63,358 bases of DNA from Actinophytocola sp. (GCA_009379975.1 WHSS01000005.1:1-63358), one strand, 5' to 3'. Shown: positions 9,482 to 18,295, numbered from the stretch's first letter. Made by a program: numbers and translations. Notes: a model not told the origin generated them from the letters alone.

Positions 9482-11524
9482 ATGTTCCACACAGTTCTGA
9501 TCGCCAACCGGGGCGAGATCGCCGTCCGCATCATCGCGACGTTGCGCGAGCTCGGCGTCCGGTCGGTCGCGGTCTACAGCGATGCCGATGCCGACGCACG
9601 CCACGTGCGCGAAGCCGATGTGGCGGTGCGAGTCGGGCCTGCCGCCGCCCGCGAGAGTTACCTGTCCATCGACGCCATCCTCGGTGCGGCCAAGGAGACC
9701 GGCGCGCAAGCGATCCACCCCGGCTACGGTTTCCTGGCGGAGAACGCCGGCTTCGCCAGGGCCTGCGCGGACGCGGGTCTGGTGTTCATCGGGCCGCCAC
9801 CCGCCGCGATCGAGGCGATGGGCGACAAGATCAGCGCGAAGGCCACGGTCTCGGCTGCCGGGGTTCCGGTCGTGCCCGGCACGTCGGGCTCGCCCGATGA
9901 GCTGCTGCGCGCCGCCGAAGAGGTCGGCCTCCCACTCCTGCTCAAGCCCTCCGCGGGCGGCGGCGGCAAGGGCATGGTCGTGGTGCGCGACGCCGGCGAG
10001 CTACCGGGCGCCATCGAGTCGGCGCAGCGGGTGGCGCTCGGTGCGTTCGGCGACGACCGGCTGCTCGCCGAACGGTTCATCGCCACGCCGCGCCATATCG
10101 AAATTCAGGTGCTGGCCGACGGCCACGGCAACGCCATCCACCTCGGTGAGCGCGAATGCAGCCTGCAGCGGCGGCACCAGAAGATCATTGAAGAAGCACC
10201 GTCCCCGCTACTTGACGAGGAGACCCGGGCGCGGATGGGAGAGGCTGCCGTCAACGCGGCGAAGGCCGTCGACTATGCCGGCGCGGGCACCGTCGAGTTC
10301 ATCGTGTCGGGCGGCAGGCCCGACGAATTCTTCTTCATGGAGATGAACACCCGGCTGCAGGTCGAGCACCCGGTGACCGAGCTGGTCACCGGAATCGACC
10401 TGGTCGAATGGCAGCTTCGGGTGGCGGCGGGCGAGGTGCTCACGCTCGAGCAGGCGGATGTCACCTTCGAGGGGCACGCGGTCGAAGCGCGGGTCTACGC
10501 CGAGGATCCCGTCCACGGCTTCCTGCCCACCGGCGGTGAGGTGCTGGCGGTAATTCAACCGAGCGAAGACTGGGTCCGCATCGATTCGGGGCTCGCCACC
10601 GGCACCACGGTCGGAGCCGATTACGACCCGATGCTGGCGAAGGTGATCGCCTGGGGCAGCGACCGCGAGCAGGCGTTGTCCCGGCTCTCGGACGCGCTGG
10701 GCGAGACCGCGGTGCTTGGCGTGGGGACCAATGTGGCGTTCCTGCGTGCGCTGCTCGCCGATGCCGATGTTCGCGCCGGGGCACTGGACACCCAACTGGT
10801 CGAGCGCAAGCTCGACGAGCTGGTGCGAGCGGAGCCGGTCGCCGACGAAGTGTTCGCCGCGGCCGCCCTCGACGAGTTGATCGGCATGCAGCCGGGCGCC
10901 GGGGGGCGGGCCCTCGGAGAGGGGGGTGGGAGAAACATCGCCGCGGTGGATCCCTGGGACGTCCCTGGGGGCTGGCGTCTCGGCGGCGCCGTCGGCACGG
11001 CGTTCCGGCTCACGTGCGGCGATCGGGTGGTGACGGTGCGGGTGAGTGGTACCCCACAGGACGCCACGGTCATCGTCGACGCCGCCGAACCGGTGCCTGC
11101 CCGTGCGCATCGGCGAGGCGAGGGCCAGGAGCACCTCGACCTGACCTATCGGGGGCAGCAACGGACCTATGCCAGGCGGCTCGACGCCCGGACCGACACG
11201 CTGTGGCTGGCGGCGGACGGCCAGACGTGGGCGGTGGCCGAGCACTCCCTGCTGGACGTCGAATCGACCAGCGCGGGCGTCGGCGGCCCGGTGGTCAGCC
11301 CGATGCCCGGGACGGTGCTGGTCGTCAAGACCGCGCTGGATGCCGAGGTCAGCGCCGGGGAGCCGTTGCTGGTCGTCGAGGCGATGAAGATGGAGCACAC
11401 CATCACGGCCCCGGTGGACGGCGTCGTCAGCGAACTGCACGTGAAGGTAGGCCAGAAGGTGGCCTTGGACCAGGTACTCGCCGTGGTCACACCGGTAGAA
11501 GACGCGCGACCGGCACCGGGCTAG
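9482..11524 (+). CDS. Acyl-CoA carboxylase alpha subunit (biotin carboxylase + BCCP)
   Basis: 680 residues. The biotin carboxylase domain covers about 1-445 (ATP-grasp loop [11 protein letters not shown], catalytic [14 protein letters not shown]), then a linker/BT region, and a C-terminal biotinyl domain with EAMKMEH, Lys636 being the biotin site. Residues 474-483 ([10 protein letters not shown]) are encoded exactly by a 30-bp repeat found three more times in the window; related enzymes lack it, so it is an in-frame insertion in the interdomain linker. The last codons also form the start of a repeated leader (11504-11584). Partner of the preceding carboxyltransferase. Confidence 0.94.
   Translation: MFHTVLIANRGEIAVRIIATLRELGVRSVAVYSDADADARHVREADVAVRVGPAAARESYLSIDAILGAAKETGAQAIHPGYGFLAENAGFARACADAGLVFIGPPPAAIEAMGDKISAKATVSAAGVPVVPGTSGSPDELLRAAEEVGLPLLLKPSAGGGGKGMVVVRDAGELPGAIESAQRVALGAFGDDRLLAERFIATPRHIEIQVLADGHGNAIHLGERECSLQRRHQKIIEEAPSPLLDEETRARMGEAAVNAAKAVDYAGAGTVEFIVSGGRPDEFFFMEMNTRLQVEHPVTELVTGIDLVEWQLRVAAGEVLTLEQADVTFEGHAVEARVYAEDPVHGFLPTGGEVLAVIQPSEDWVRIDSGLATGTTVGADYDPMLAKVIAWGSDREQALSRLSDALGETAVLGVGTNVAFLRALLADADVRAGALDTQLVERKLDELVRAEPVADEVFAAAALDELIGMQPGAGGRALGEGGGRNIAAVDPWDVPGGWRLGGAVGTAFRLTCGDRVVTVRVSGTPQDATVIVDAAEPVPARAHRRGEGQEHLDLTYRGQQRTYARRLDARTDTLWLAADGQTWAVAEHSLLDVESTSAGVGGPVVSPMPGTVLVVKTALDAEVSAGEPLLVVEAMKMEHTITAPVDGVVSELHVKVGQKVALDQVLAVVTPVEDARPAPG
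10901..10930 (+). repeat. G-rich 30-bp element, copy A (inside biotin carboxylase)
   Basis: Two ten-base G-rich blocks, GGGGGGCGGG and GGGGGGTGGG, flank CCCTCGGAGA. Identical to copies C and D; copy B differs slightly. Exactly ten codons, in frame, no stop in any of six frames. Four G-tracts of three or more make it a G-quadruplex candidate on the coding strand. Confidence 0.9.
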
Positions 11525-11584
11525 CGGTGAACAGCCGTAATGAGCGCGGTTCAGCCCGCCGGCGTGTGAGGCACAGATAAGGAG
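11504..11584 (+). repeat. Repeated leader element, copy 1 (before acyl-CoA dehydrogenase)
   Basis: Shares blocks with 27315-27396: GCGCGACCGGCACCG, then GAACAG, TGAGCGC, CAGCCCGCCGGCG, GTGAGGCACA and AAGGAG, in the same order and nearly the same spacing. The 5' end is coding (last residues of the biotin carboxylase); the 3' end is the ribosome binding site of the next gene. Confidence 0.65.
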
Positions 11585-11589
11585 TGGAA

Positions 11590-12741
11590 ATGATCGACTT
11601 GCGGCTGGAAGACATCCACGAGGAGCTGCGCAAAACCGTCGCGGACTTCGCGCAGCACGAGGTCGCACCGGTGATCGGGGATTACTACGAAGCGGAGGAG
11701 TTCCCGTACCCGCTCGTCGCGAAGATGGCGGACATGGGCCTGTTCGGCCTGCCGTTCCCCGAGGAACACGGCGGCATGGGCGGCGACTACTTCGCGCTGT
11801 GTATCGCCCTCGAGGAGCTTGCCAGGGTCGATTCGTCGGTGGCGATCACGCTGGAGGCGGGTGTCTCGCTCGGTGCCATGCCGATCTACCGGTTCGGCTC
11901 CGATGAGCAGCGGGAACGGTGGCTGCCCGCGATGTGCCGCGGCGAGGCGCTCGGCGCGTTCGGGTTGACCGAGCCGGGCGGCGGTTCGGATGCGGGGGCT
12001 ACGAAGACCACCGGAGTCCTGGCCGGCGGCGAGTGGGTGATCAACGGCAGTAAGTCGTTCATCACCAACTCCGGCACCGACATCACCAGCATGGTCACCG
12101 TCACCGCGGTCACCGGCAGCAAGCCGGAGGGCCGCAAGGAGATCTCCGCGATCATCGTGCCGTCGGGCACGGTGGGCTTCACCGTGGAGAAGAAGTACTC
12201 CAAGGTCGGCTGGAACGCCTCGGACACCCACGGCCTGTCGTTCGCCGATGTGCGCGTCCCCGAGGAGAACCTGCTCGGCAAGCGCGGCCGCGGCTACGCC
12301 CAGTTCCTGTCCATTCTGGACGAAGGCAGGGTGGCGATCGCCGCGTTGAGCGTCGGGCTGGCGCAGGGCTGCGTCGACGAGTGCCTGCGGTATGTGCACG
12401 AGCGCGAGGCCTTCGGCCACAAGATCGGCTCCTACCAGGCGATCCAGTTCAAGATCGCCGACATGGAGATGCGTACGCACAACGCGCGGCTGGCCTACTA
12501 CGCGGCGGCCGCCAAGATGCTGCGCGGCGAGCCGTTCAAGAAGGAGGCCGCGATCGCGAAGCTGACCGCATCCAACGCCGCCATGGACAACTCCCGCGAA
12601 GCGACGCAGATCTTCGGCGGCTACGGGTTCATGAACGAGTTCCCGGTCGGCCGGTTCTACCGCGACGCCAAGATCCTTGAGGTCGGCGAAGGCACCAGCG
12701 AGGTGCAGCGGATGCTCATCGCCCGCGAACTCGGCCTCTAG
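11590..12741 (+). CDS. Acyl-CoA dehydrogenase (isovaleryl-CoA dehydrogenase-like)
   Basis: 383-residue FAD flavoprotein. The FAD/acyl-CoA motif is AFGLTEPGGGSDAG, and the C-terminal signature RDAKILEVGEGTSEVQRMLIAREL carries the likely catalytic base Glu367. AAGGAG stands 5 bases before the ATG at 11590. Third gene of the carboxylase operon. In leucine catabolism an acyl-CoA dehydrogenase makes 3-methylcrotonyl-CoA, the substrate of the two upstream subunits, so isovaleryl-CoA is the inferred substrate. A convergent-gene repeat (12749-12831) follows and probably terminates it. Confidence 0.88.
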   Translation: MIDLRLEDIHEELRKTVADFAQHEVAPVIGDYYEAEEFPYPLVAKMADMGLFGLPFPEEHGGMGGDYFALCIALEELARVDSSVAITLEAGVSLGAMPIYRFGSDEQRERWLPAMCRGEALGAFGLTEPGGGSDAGATKTTGVLAGGEWVINGSKSFITNSGTDITSMVTVTAVTGSKPEGRKEISAIIVPSGTVGFTVEKKYSKVGWNASDTHGLSFADVRVPEENLLGKRGRGYAQFLSILDEGRVAIAALSVGLAQGCVDECLRYVHEREAFGHKIGSYQAIQFKIADMEMRTHNARLAYYAAAAKMLRGEPFKKEAAIAKLTASNAAMDNSREATQIFGGYGFMNEFPVGRFYRDAKILEVGEGTSEVQRMLIARELGL

Positions 12742-12748
12742 ACCCCGC

Positions 12749-12831
12749 GCGCTGAAAGACGCCTTCAGTCCACTGGGCGGAGTGAATGACGCTTTCAGTC
12801 CGTTCAACGGACTGAAAGCGTCATTCAGCGC
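12749..12831. repeat. CTGAAAGACGC palindrome family, copy R1
   Basis: Outer arms GCGCTGAAAGACGCCTTCAG and CTGAAAGCGTCATTCAGCGC enclose a second hairpin (AGTCCGTT/AACGGACT). Lies between convergent genes (acyl-CoA dehydrogenase and oxidoreductase), a natural bidirectional terminator position. Confidence 0.85.
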
Positions 12832-12850
12832 GGGTCCCGACCGCGGCCGG

Positions 12851-13954
12851 TCAGCGCACCGTGACCAGCACCTGCTGCGCCATGTTGTTGGCCATGCCCT
12901 GCCGGTTCCACGGCTGATCCACCGGCTGCGTCTCGCCTCGTTCGTCGGTGGCGCGTGCGCTGATCTGGTAATCACCCGGCTCGTCGGCCTGCCAGCTGTG
13001 TCGCCAGGAGAGCCACGCGTAAGGCCCGGCCGGTGTGCCGAGTTCGGCCTCGTGCCAGGTCTGAGCGCCGTCGGTGCTGACCTCGACCATGGTCACCGTG
13101 CCGGTGCCGGACCAGGCGCGGCCGAACAGCGGCACCACACCGGCGTCCACGACGCGCCTGCGGGTTTGGAAGTCCGGGAAGCCGGGCGGCGCCACCAGCG
13201 CCTTCGGCCGTATCCGGGTCACCGGCTCCCCGCGCTCGTCGGGCTCGGACTTGAGCCGGTACGCCGTCTCGTTCTGGAACCCGGTGAAGCGTTCCGGCAG
13301 CACCGTGATCTCGCGGAGCCACTTGACCTGGGCCATGCCGTACCAGCCGGGCACGATCAGCCGTACCGGCGCGCCGTGCTGTGGCGGGAGCGGTGCGCCG
13401 TTCATCTCGTAGACGAGCAGCACCTCGTCGGCCAGCGCATCGGTCACCGAGAGGGCGCGGGCGTAGTCCTGTTCGATGCCGCGCTCGGTGCCGTGGTCGT
13501 GTGCGGTGAAGACGACGTTGACGGCGTCAGGGGAGAGGCCTGCTTCGCGAAGCAGCGGCGCGAGTGGAGTGCCGGTCCAACGGGCGGTGCCGACCGCCTC
13601 GTCCAGCCAAGGCTGGCTCACCGGCCGGGGCCGCAGCCGGGCGCGGCCGTTGCCCGCGCATTCCATTGTGACGGTGTGGCTGACCCGGGGGCGGGAGCGC
13701 AACTCGTCGAGATCGAGTTCCAGCGCACGTTCCACCGCCCCGGTGATGGGCAGCCGCCACGTTTCCGGGTCCACGTGCGGGATGTCGTAGTGCACGAGCA
13801 GGTAGTGGAGCCCGATGGGGGTGATGTCATAGCGCAACGCCTCCAGCGGCATGCCGTGGTTGCGCGCGGCGAGCGCGAGCTCATCGAGGGAGATGCCTGT
13901 CGCCGGGTCGGCGATCCGGGCGAGCTCGCCCGGCCGTGGAGAGATTGCGGTCAT
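12851..13954 (-). CDS. Molybdopterin-dependent oxidoreductase (sulfite oxidase family)
   Basis: 367 residues. The N-terminal molybdopterin-binding domain includes TMECAGNGR, whose Cys is the expected Mo ligand, and HGAPVRLIVPGWYGMAQVKWL. The C-terminal Mo-co dimerisation domain spans about 250-365 (VVPLFGRAWSGTGTVTMVEVSTDGAQTW). No haem domain and no Tat signal, so a cytoplasmic or single-subunit sulfite oxidase-like enzyme. Start 13954 has GGAAGGA about 7 bases upstream. Physiological substrate uncertain. Confidence 0.88.
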   Translation of the reverse strand: MTAISPRPGELARIADPATGISLDELALAARNHGMPLEALRYDITPIGLHYLLVHYDIPHVDPETWRLPITGAVERALELDLDELRSRPRVSHTVTMECAGNGRARLRPRPVSQPWLDEAVGTARWTGTPLAPLLREAGLSPDAVNVVFTAHDHGTERGIEQDYARALSVTDALADEVLLVYEMNGAPLPPQHGAPVRLIVPGWYGMAQVKWLREITVLPERFTGFQNETAYRLKSEPDERGEPVTRIRPKALVAPPGFPDFQTRRRVVDAGVVPLFGRAWSGTGTVTMVEVSTDGAQTWHEAELGTPAGPYAWLSWRHSWQADEPGDYQISARATDERGETQPVDQPWNRQGMANNMAQQVLVTVR

Positions 13955-14068
13955 GTCTGATTTCCTTCCCTGCGCCTCATGTGCAGTCTCGCCCTGGCCG
14001 GGGCGGAGAACAAGGGCTGCTTGACGGTGTGGCGAGCTAGGGTGATCCGCGAGGGAAGGAGGGACATC

Positions 14069-14413
14069 GTGACGGTGACCGTGGAGCAGGTGCGGCGGCT
14101 GGCGAAGACTTTGCCGCGTACCGAGGAAGCTTTGGTGCGTGACAGCGTCAGGTTCCGGGTGCGGGGCATCGTCTACCTGTCGTTCTCCCGCGATGAGACG
14201 CTGATGGGATTCGCCTACCCCAAGGAAGAGCGGGCTGCGCTGGTGGCAGCCGAGCCTGACAGGTTCCTGATGCCGCTCGCCTCCGACGAGCGTTTCAACT
14301 GGGTCCGGGTACGGCTGGCGGCCATCGACGACGACGAGATGCGCGAGCTGGTCCTCGACGCATGGCGGATGGTCGTCCCGAAGCGGGTCGCCGCCGCACA
14401 CCTCGGTGACTGA
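14069..14413 (+). CDS. MmcQ/YjbR family protein
   Basis: 114-residue protein of the MmcQ/YjbR (double-wing, CyaY-like fold) family: VEQVRRLAKTLPRTEEAL near the N-terminus, then RVRGIVYLSFSRDETLMGFAYPKEERAALVAAEPDRFLMP and a C-terminal LVLDAWRMVVPKRVAA helix. GTG start at 14069 with GGAGG 6 bases upstream. Divergent from the oxidoreductase gene. Function of the family is poorly known. Confidence 0.82.
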   Translation: MTVTVEQVRRLAKTLPRTEEALVRDSVRFRVRGIVYLSFSRDETLMGFAYPKEERAALVAAEPDRFLMPLASDERFNWVRVRLAAIDDDEMRELVLDAWRMVVPKRVAAAHLGD

Positions 14414-14456
14414 TGCGTGCGTTGACGGGCCCGACCTTCGGGCGGACAGTTGCGGC

Positions 14457-14600
14457 ATGGCTACCCAGTTGAGCCGAGAGTTCCAGCGCCGACTCGGCGA
14501 ACTGCGCTTCGAGCCGACGGAGAAGCGGGTTCGTGCGATTTCCGGCGGGCGGACGTTCGCGGATTCCCGTCGCACGGTCCTCGTATGGGAGCCGAATTAG
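14457..14600 (+). pseudogene. Truncated DUF427 gene
   Basis: 47 codons that match only the beginning of a DUF427 domain (FEPTEKRVRAISGGRTFADS, then RRTVLVWEPN), ending in TAG where family members continue with the rest of the beta-barrel. The 3' part is missing, and the convergent IclR gene ends 8 bases later. It looks like a deletion remnant. No good ribosome site is visible. Confidence 0.65.
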
Positions 14601-14607
14601 CGCAGCT

Positions 14608-15393
14608 TCAAAACGCGCCGGCGAGGTCCTGTGCCGCGGCGAGCAGCTCCGCGCAGGTTTCCGGCCGGAGATCGTCGTCGCGGACGGAAAGCACCACCGC
14701 CCAGCGTGGCGAGTGCGGCCGCGGCGCGGGTACCAGGCTGGCCGCACAGGCAACGGAATCCCGGAACTCGCCGTGCTCGATCATCACCTCGCCGGGCGCG
14801 AAGCCGGATACCGTGCTGTCCAGCTCGTCGAGGTCGGTGCAGGTGTTGGCAGTGAACGGCCGCAACCCGTTGTCCCGCAGATAGCTACGGCGCTCGCGGC
14901 GAGGCAACGCGGCGAGCAACGCCTTGCCGAGTGCGGTCGCGTGCGCCGAGATGTCGAGGCCGGGTTCGAACTCTTCGAGGTACGGCGAGCCCGGTCCTTC
15001 CGCGAAATCCACGACGGTCAACCGTGCCGAATCGAAGCAGCCGAGGTACGCGCTGAGGCCGGTGCGCTCGGAGAGCTGACGTAGCACGACGCCCGCGTTC
15101 GGCGGCTTCGTGAACGCGCCGAGCAGGTCGTAGAACCGGCGGGCGACCTGCTCGCCGATCGCGTAGGTGCCATCCGGGAGCCGCAGCAGGTAGCCCTCGT
15201 AGGCGAGGGTGCGCACCAGGTGATACGTCGTGGAGATGTTGAGACCGCTGCGCCGGGCGATGGCCTTCACCGGCAGGCCGGGGCTGGCACCGACGATTTC
15301 CAGCAGCCGCATCGCGCGCCCGACACTTTGCACGAAGTCTTCCGGGCGGACTTCGTCTGACTTCTCGACACCGTTCTCGGACGCTCGCTCCAT
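14608..15393 (-). CDS. IclR-family transcriptional regulator
   Basis: 261 residues. The winged helix spans about residues 18-80 (SVGRAMRLLEIVGASPGLPVKAIA, STTYHLVRTLAYEGYLLRL), followed by an IclR effector domain with GKALLAALPRRERRSYL and a C-terminal SVRDDDLRPETCAELLAAA. GAGGAG precedes the ATG. Divergent from the DUF59/amidohydrolase operon, with about 145 bases between, so it likely controls that pair. Effector unknown. Confidence 0.88.
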   Translation of the reverse strand: MERASENGVEKSDEVRPEDFVQSVGRAMRLLEIVGASPGLPVKAIARRSGLNISTTYHLVRTLAYEGYLLRLPDGTYAIGEQVARRFYDLLGAFTKPPNAGVVLRQLSERTGLSAYLGCFDSARLTVVDFAEGPGSPYLEEFEPGLDISAHATALGKALLAALPRRERRSYLRDNGLRPFTANTCTDLDELDSTVSGFAPGEVMIEHGEFRDSVACAASLVPAPRPHSPRWAVVLSVRDDDLRPETCAELLAAAQDLAGAF

Positions 15394-15539
15394 CGCGACT
15401 CCTCATGCCTGCACCCACCCATGGTAGATGCCGCGCCTGCCGTTTCACGATGAGAAATCCAGGGGCTACCCGGTGCGGCTGAACCGTTCGAAACTCAAAG
15501 GCGGTTCTCGATTGCTCACGAGTCGCCCAAGGAGTGGAC

Positions 15540-15938
15540 ATGACAGTACATACGCCGGCGGTCGATCCGGCCGTCGCCGAAGCGCTGCAGGACGTCTATG
15601 ACCCCTGCTGCCGAGACAAGGGAATCTCAGTGGTGGACATGGGGCTCCTGCACCGGGCACGCATCGACGGCGGAATCGCCAAGGTCGAACTGTTGCTGAC
15701 GTCGGGGTGGTGCCCGTTCGCGTCGACGGTGCTCTCCGACATCAAGCGGGTCGTGCGGACGATGCCCGGGGTCGAATCCGCGGACGTCGAGATCGTGTGG
15801 GACGAGGCGTGGTCCCCGGAGCGCCTGGCAGAGGGCGCCCGGCGCAAGCTTCGTTTCCTGCCCGATCCGGCCACCGTCGCCGACCCGGCGTCCTATCTCG
15901 CCGCACACCAGCCCGAAACCTCTGGAGGATCACGATGA
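15540..15938 (+). CDS. DUF59/MIP18-type metal-sulfur cluster assembly factor
   Basis: 132-residue DUF59 protein (SufT/PaaD-like). Core signs are DPCCRDKGISVVDMGLLHRARI, where DPE/DPC-type acid-proline and a cysteine pair are typical, and LLLTSGWCPFASTVLSDIKRVV with another conserved cysteine. AAGGAG lies 5 bases upstream of the ATG at 15540. Its stop overlaps the next ATG, so it is coupled to the amidohydrolase. Such a pair is known beside soluble diiron monooxygenase operons, where it likely helps enzyme maturation; no monooxygenase is present here. Confidence 0.82.
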   Translation: MTVHTPAVDPAVAEALQDVYDPCCRDKGISVVDMGLLHRARIDGGIAKVELLLTSGWCPFASTVLSDIKRVVRTMPGVESADVEIVWDEAWSPERLAEGARRKLRFLPDPATVADPASYLAAHQPETSGGSR

Positions 15939-16939
15939 TCGACGACGCCCTGGTGTTCGACTGCGTCGCGCACCCGTTCAACTTCGAGCCGGACAACGCC
16001 TACGGCGCGGCCGGGCAGATGTTCTCCAACCACCTCTACGCCTTCCACACCGTGCTGACTCCGGAAGGCAAACCCGTCATGTCCGCCGAGGAGTTCTTGC
16101 ACAAGTGGAGCATCGACGAGATCAGGGAGATGGTCTACGGCAACTCCGACACCGACATGCTGGTGGCGATGCCGCTGCCGCTGACCGACCTGTACAAGGA
16201 CGGTCTGTCGCCGTGGCAGGAATGCGCGCGACTTGCCCAGCGCGACCCCGACCGCACCGTCTTCTGGGGCACGGTCAACCCGCTCGAGGGCAAGAAGGCG
16301 GTCGACGACGTCACCCGGCAGGTCGAGGAGTTCGGGGCGAAGGCATTCAAGTTCTACAACGTGCGTTACTCCGACGGCGGGCCCGTGCCGTGGCGGATGG
16401 ACGATCGCAAGGTCGCGTTCCCCGTGTTCGAACGGATCCAGGAGCTCGGCGTCAACCTGATCGGCGTGCACAAGGGCGTGCCGCTGGGCCCGCAGCCGAT
16501 CGAGCACACTCAGACGTGGGACATGGACGGCGCGGCGGCCAACTTCCCGGACCTCAACTTCGTGATCTTCCACGTCGGGCTGCCGTTCATCGACGAGACC
16601 TGCTGGCAGCTCATCCGGTACCCGAATCTCTACGCGTCACTGGCGGCGTCGATCAACTTCATCGTGCGGGCGCCGCGGCTGTTCGCGGAACTGCTCGGCA
16701 AGCTGCTGTTCTGGTGCGGTGAGGACAAGATCATCTACGGCAGTGAGGCTCCGATCTGGCAGCCGCAGTGGGCGCTGGAGGCGTTCTGGAACTTCGAGAT
16801 CCCAGAGGACCTGTGCGCAGGCTACGGCTACCCGCAGCTGACCGAGCAGGCCAAGCGCAAGATCCTGGGCGAGAACCTGGTCCGGCTGCACGGCATGGAC
16901 GTGGCGGAAACGCGGGCGAGGTTCGGCAAGGCCGGCTGA
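15935..16939 (+). CDS. Amidohydrolase family protein (TIM-barrel metal hydrolase)
   Basis: 334-residue amidohydrolase_2-type protein. N-terminal FDCVAHPFNF has one His where related decarboxylases often have HxH; metal-site candidates further on are GVHKG, FHVGLPF and the C-terminal YGSEAPIW, where the usual catalytic Asp appears as Glu. Start 15935 overlaps the DUF59 stop, with GGAGG upstream. Relatives next to soluble diiron monooxygenase genes seem not to be simple hydrolases, and the altered metal residues fit that. Function not established. Confidence 0.8.
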   Translation: MIDDALVFDCVAHPFNFEPDNAYGAAGQMFSNHLYAFHTVLTPEGKPVMSAEEFLHKWSIDEIREMVYGNSDTDMLVAMPLPLTDLYKDGLSPWQECARLAQRDPDRTVFWGTVNPLEGKKAVDDVTRQVEEFGAKAFKFYNVRYSDGGPVPWRMDDRKVAFPVFERIQELGVNLIGVHKGVPLGPQPIEHTQTWDMDGAAANFPDLNFVIFHVGLPFIDETCWQLIRYPNLYASLAASINFIVRAPRLFAELLGKLLFWCGEDKIIYGSEAPIWQPQWALEAFWNFEIPEDLCAGYGYPQLTEQAKRKILGENLVRLHGMDVAETRARFGKAG

Positions 16940-16949
16940 CCGACCGGTG

Positions 16950-16999
16950 AACGTGTCAGGCGTTGTGGTTGCCATAGCAACCACAACGCCTGACACGTT
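16950..16999. terminator. Perfect 23-bp-stem bidirectional hairpin
   Basis: Arms 16950-16972 and 16977-16999 are exact reverse complements (starting AACGTGTCAGGCG) around a 4-base CATA loop. The hairpin lies between convergent genes ending at 16939 and 17005, so it probably terminates both. Confidence 0.88.
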
Positions 17000-17004
17000 G
17001 ACTG

Positions 17005-18213
17005 CTACTTCAGCTCGGCGCTCGACTTCCCGAGCAGCCTTCGCGCGATGATGAGCTGCTGGATCTGCTGGGTGCCCTCGAAGATGTCGAGGATCTTCGA
17101 GTCGCGGCTCCACTTCTCGAGCAGCGTCTCCTCGCTGTAGCCCAGGGCGCCGCACAGCTCGACGCACTTGAGCGTGATGTCGACGACCGAACGTCCCGCC
17201 TTCGCCTTCGACATCGAGGCCTCGACGGAGTTCGGCTTGCGGTTGTCGGCCATCCACGCCGCGGCGAGCGTCAGCATGTGCGAGGCCTCGTAGTCCGCTT
17301 CGAGCTGCAGGTACGTTGCCGCGGCGGCGTGCTGCGAGTTCGCGGGCTTGTCGTAGTCGACGTGAACGCCCGCCTCTTCGAGGATCCGCGCGGTCTCTTC
17401 GAGCGCGGCCCTGGCAAGACCGACACCCATCGCCGCCACCAGTGGCCGGGTGTTGTCGAAGGTCTCCATGACCCCCGCGAAACCCTTCTTGGTGTCGATC
17501 TCCGGGGTGCCGAGCAGGTTCTCCTTCGGCACGCGGCAGTTGTCCAGCCGGATTACCGCGGTGTCGGAGGCCTTGATGCCGAGCTTGTGCTCGAGCCGCT
17601 CCACCGTGATGCCGGGCCGGGTCTTCTCCACCACGAACGACTTGATCGCCGCCCGGCCGAGGTCTCGATCGAGCGTGGCCCACACGACGATGGAGTCGGC
17701 GCGATCGCCCGCGGTCACGAAGATCTTCTCACCGTTGAGGATGTAGTCGTCGCCGTCGGCCACCGCGGTGGTGGAGACGGCCGCCGAGTCCGAGCCGAAC
17801 TCCGGCTCGGTGATGGCCATCGCCGCCCACGTCCCGGCGAACCGTTGGAGCTGCTCGTCATTGGCGACCGAAGCGATCGCGGCGTTGCCGAGCCCTTGCC
17901 GCGGCATGGACAGCAGCAGCGCGACGTCACCCCAGCACATCTCGATGGTGCCGAGCACGGTGCGTAAGTTCGCGCCGTTCACGTTCTTGCCGCCGTTACC
18001 GTTCTCGTCGCGCCGGACGCCCGCGGCCCCCGCGCCGCCTTCGCCGGAGGAGTTGAGCCCGTCGACCAGGGCCGCGAACGTGTCCAGCTCGGCCGGGTAG
18101 GCGTGCTCCGCGCGGTCGTACTTGCGCGAGATCGGCCGGAAAACTTCGGAAGCGGCTTGGTAGGCCTGGTTGACCAGCGCCTGTGCCTTCTTCGGAACCT
18201 CGAGGTTGATCAT
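17005..18213 (-). CDS. Acyl-CoA dehydrogenase, FadE23-like
   Basis: 402-residue acyl-CoA dehydrogenase. Conserved AITEPEFGSDSAAVSTTA, FVTAGDRADSIVVWATL and the C-terminal DSKILDIFEGTQQIQQLIIARRLLG with the Glu of the EGT motif as likely base. GGAGG precedes the ATG. Size and pairing with the next gene (463 codons) resemble M. tuberculosis FadE23/FadE24 (about 400 and 468 residues), so the two may form a mixed complex. A low-complexity Gly/Asn insertion at about 55-82 is unusual. Same orientation as fadE24-like and the tandem TetR. Confidence 0.88.
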   Translation of the reverse strand: MINLEVPKKAQALVNQAYQAASEVFRPISRKYDRAEHAYPAELDTFAALVDGLNSSGEGGAGAAGVRRDENGNGGKNVNGANLRTVLGTIEMCWGDVALLLSMPRQGLGNAAIASVANDEQLQRFAGTWAAMAITEPEFGSDSAAVSTTAVADGDDYILNGEKIFVTAGDRADSIVVWATLDRDLGRAAIKSFVVEKTRPGITVERLEHKLGIKASDTAVIRLDNCRVPKENLLGTPEIDTKKGFAGVMETFDNTRPLVAAMGVGLARAALEETARILEEAGVHVDYDKPANSQHAAAATYLQLEADYEASHMLTLAAAWMADNRKPNSVEASMSKAKAGRSVVDITLKCVELCGALGYSEETLLEKWSRDSKILDIFEGTQQIQQLIIARRLLGKSSAELK

Positions 18214-18295
18214 GCCGCCTCCAATCGGAGCTCCGCCGATGTGTCACCGGCGGCAATGGTCGTTGATGATGTCCGAGGACACAGCCCTGCAATCC

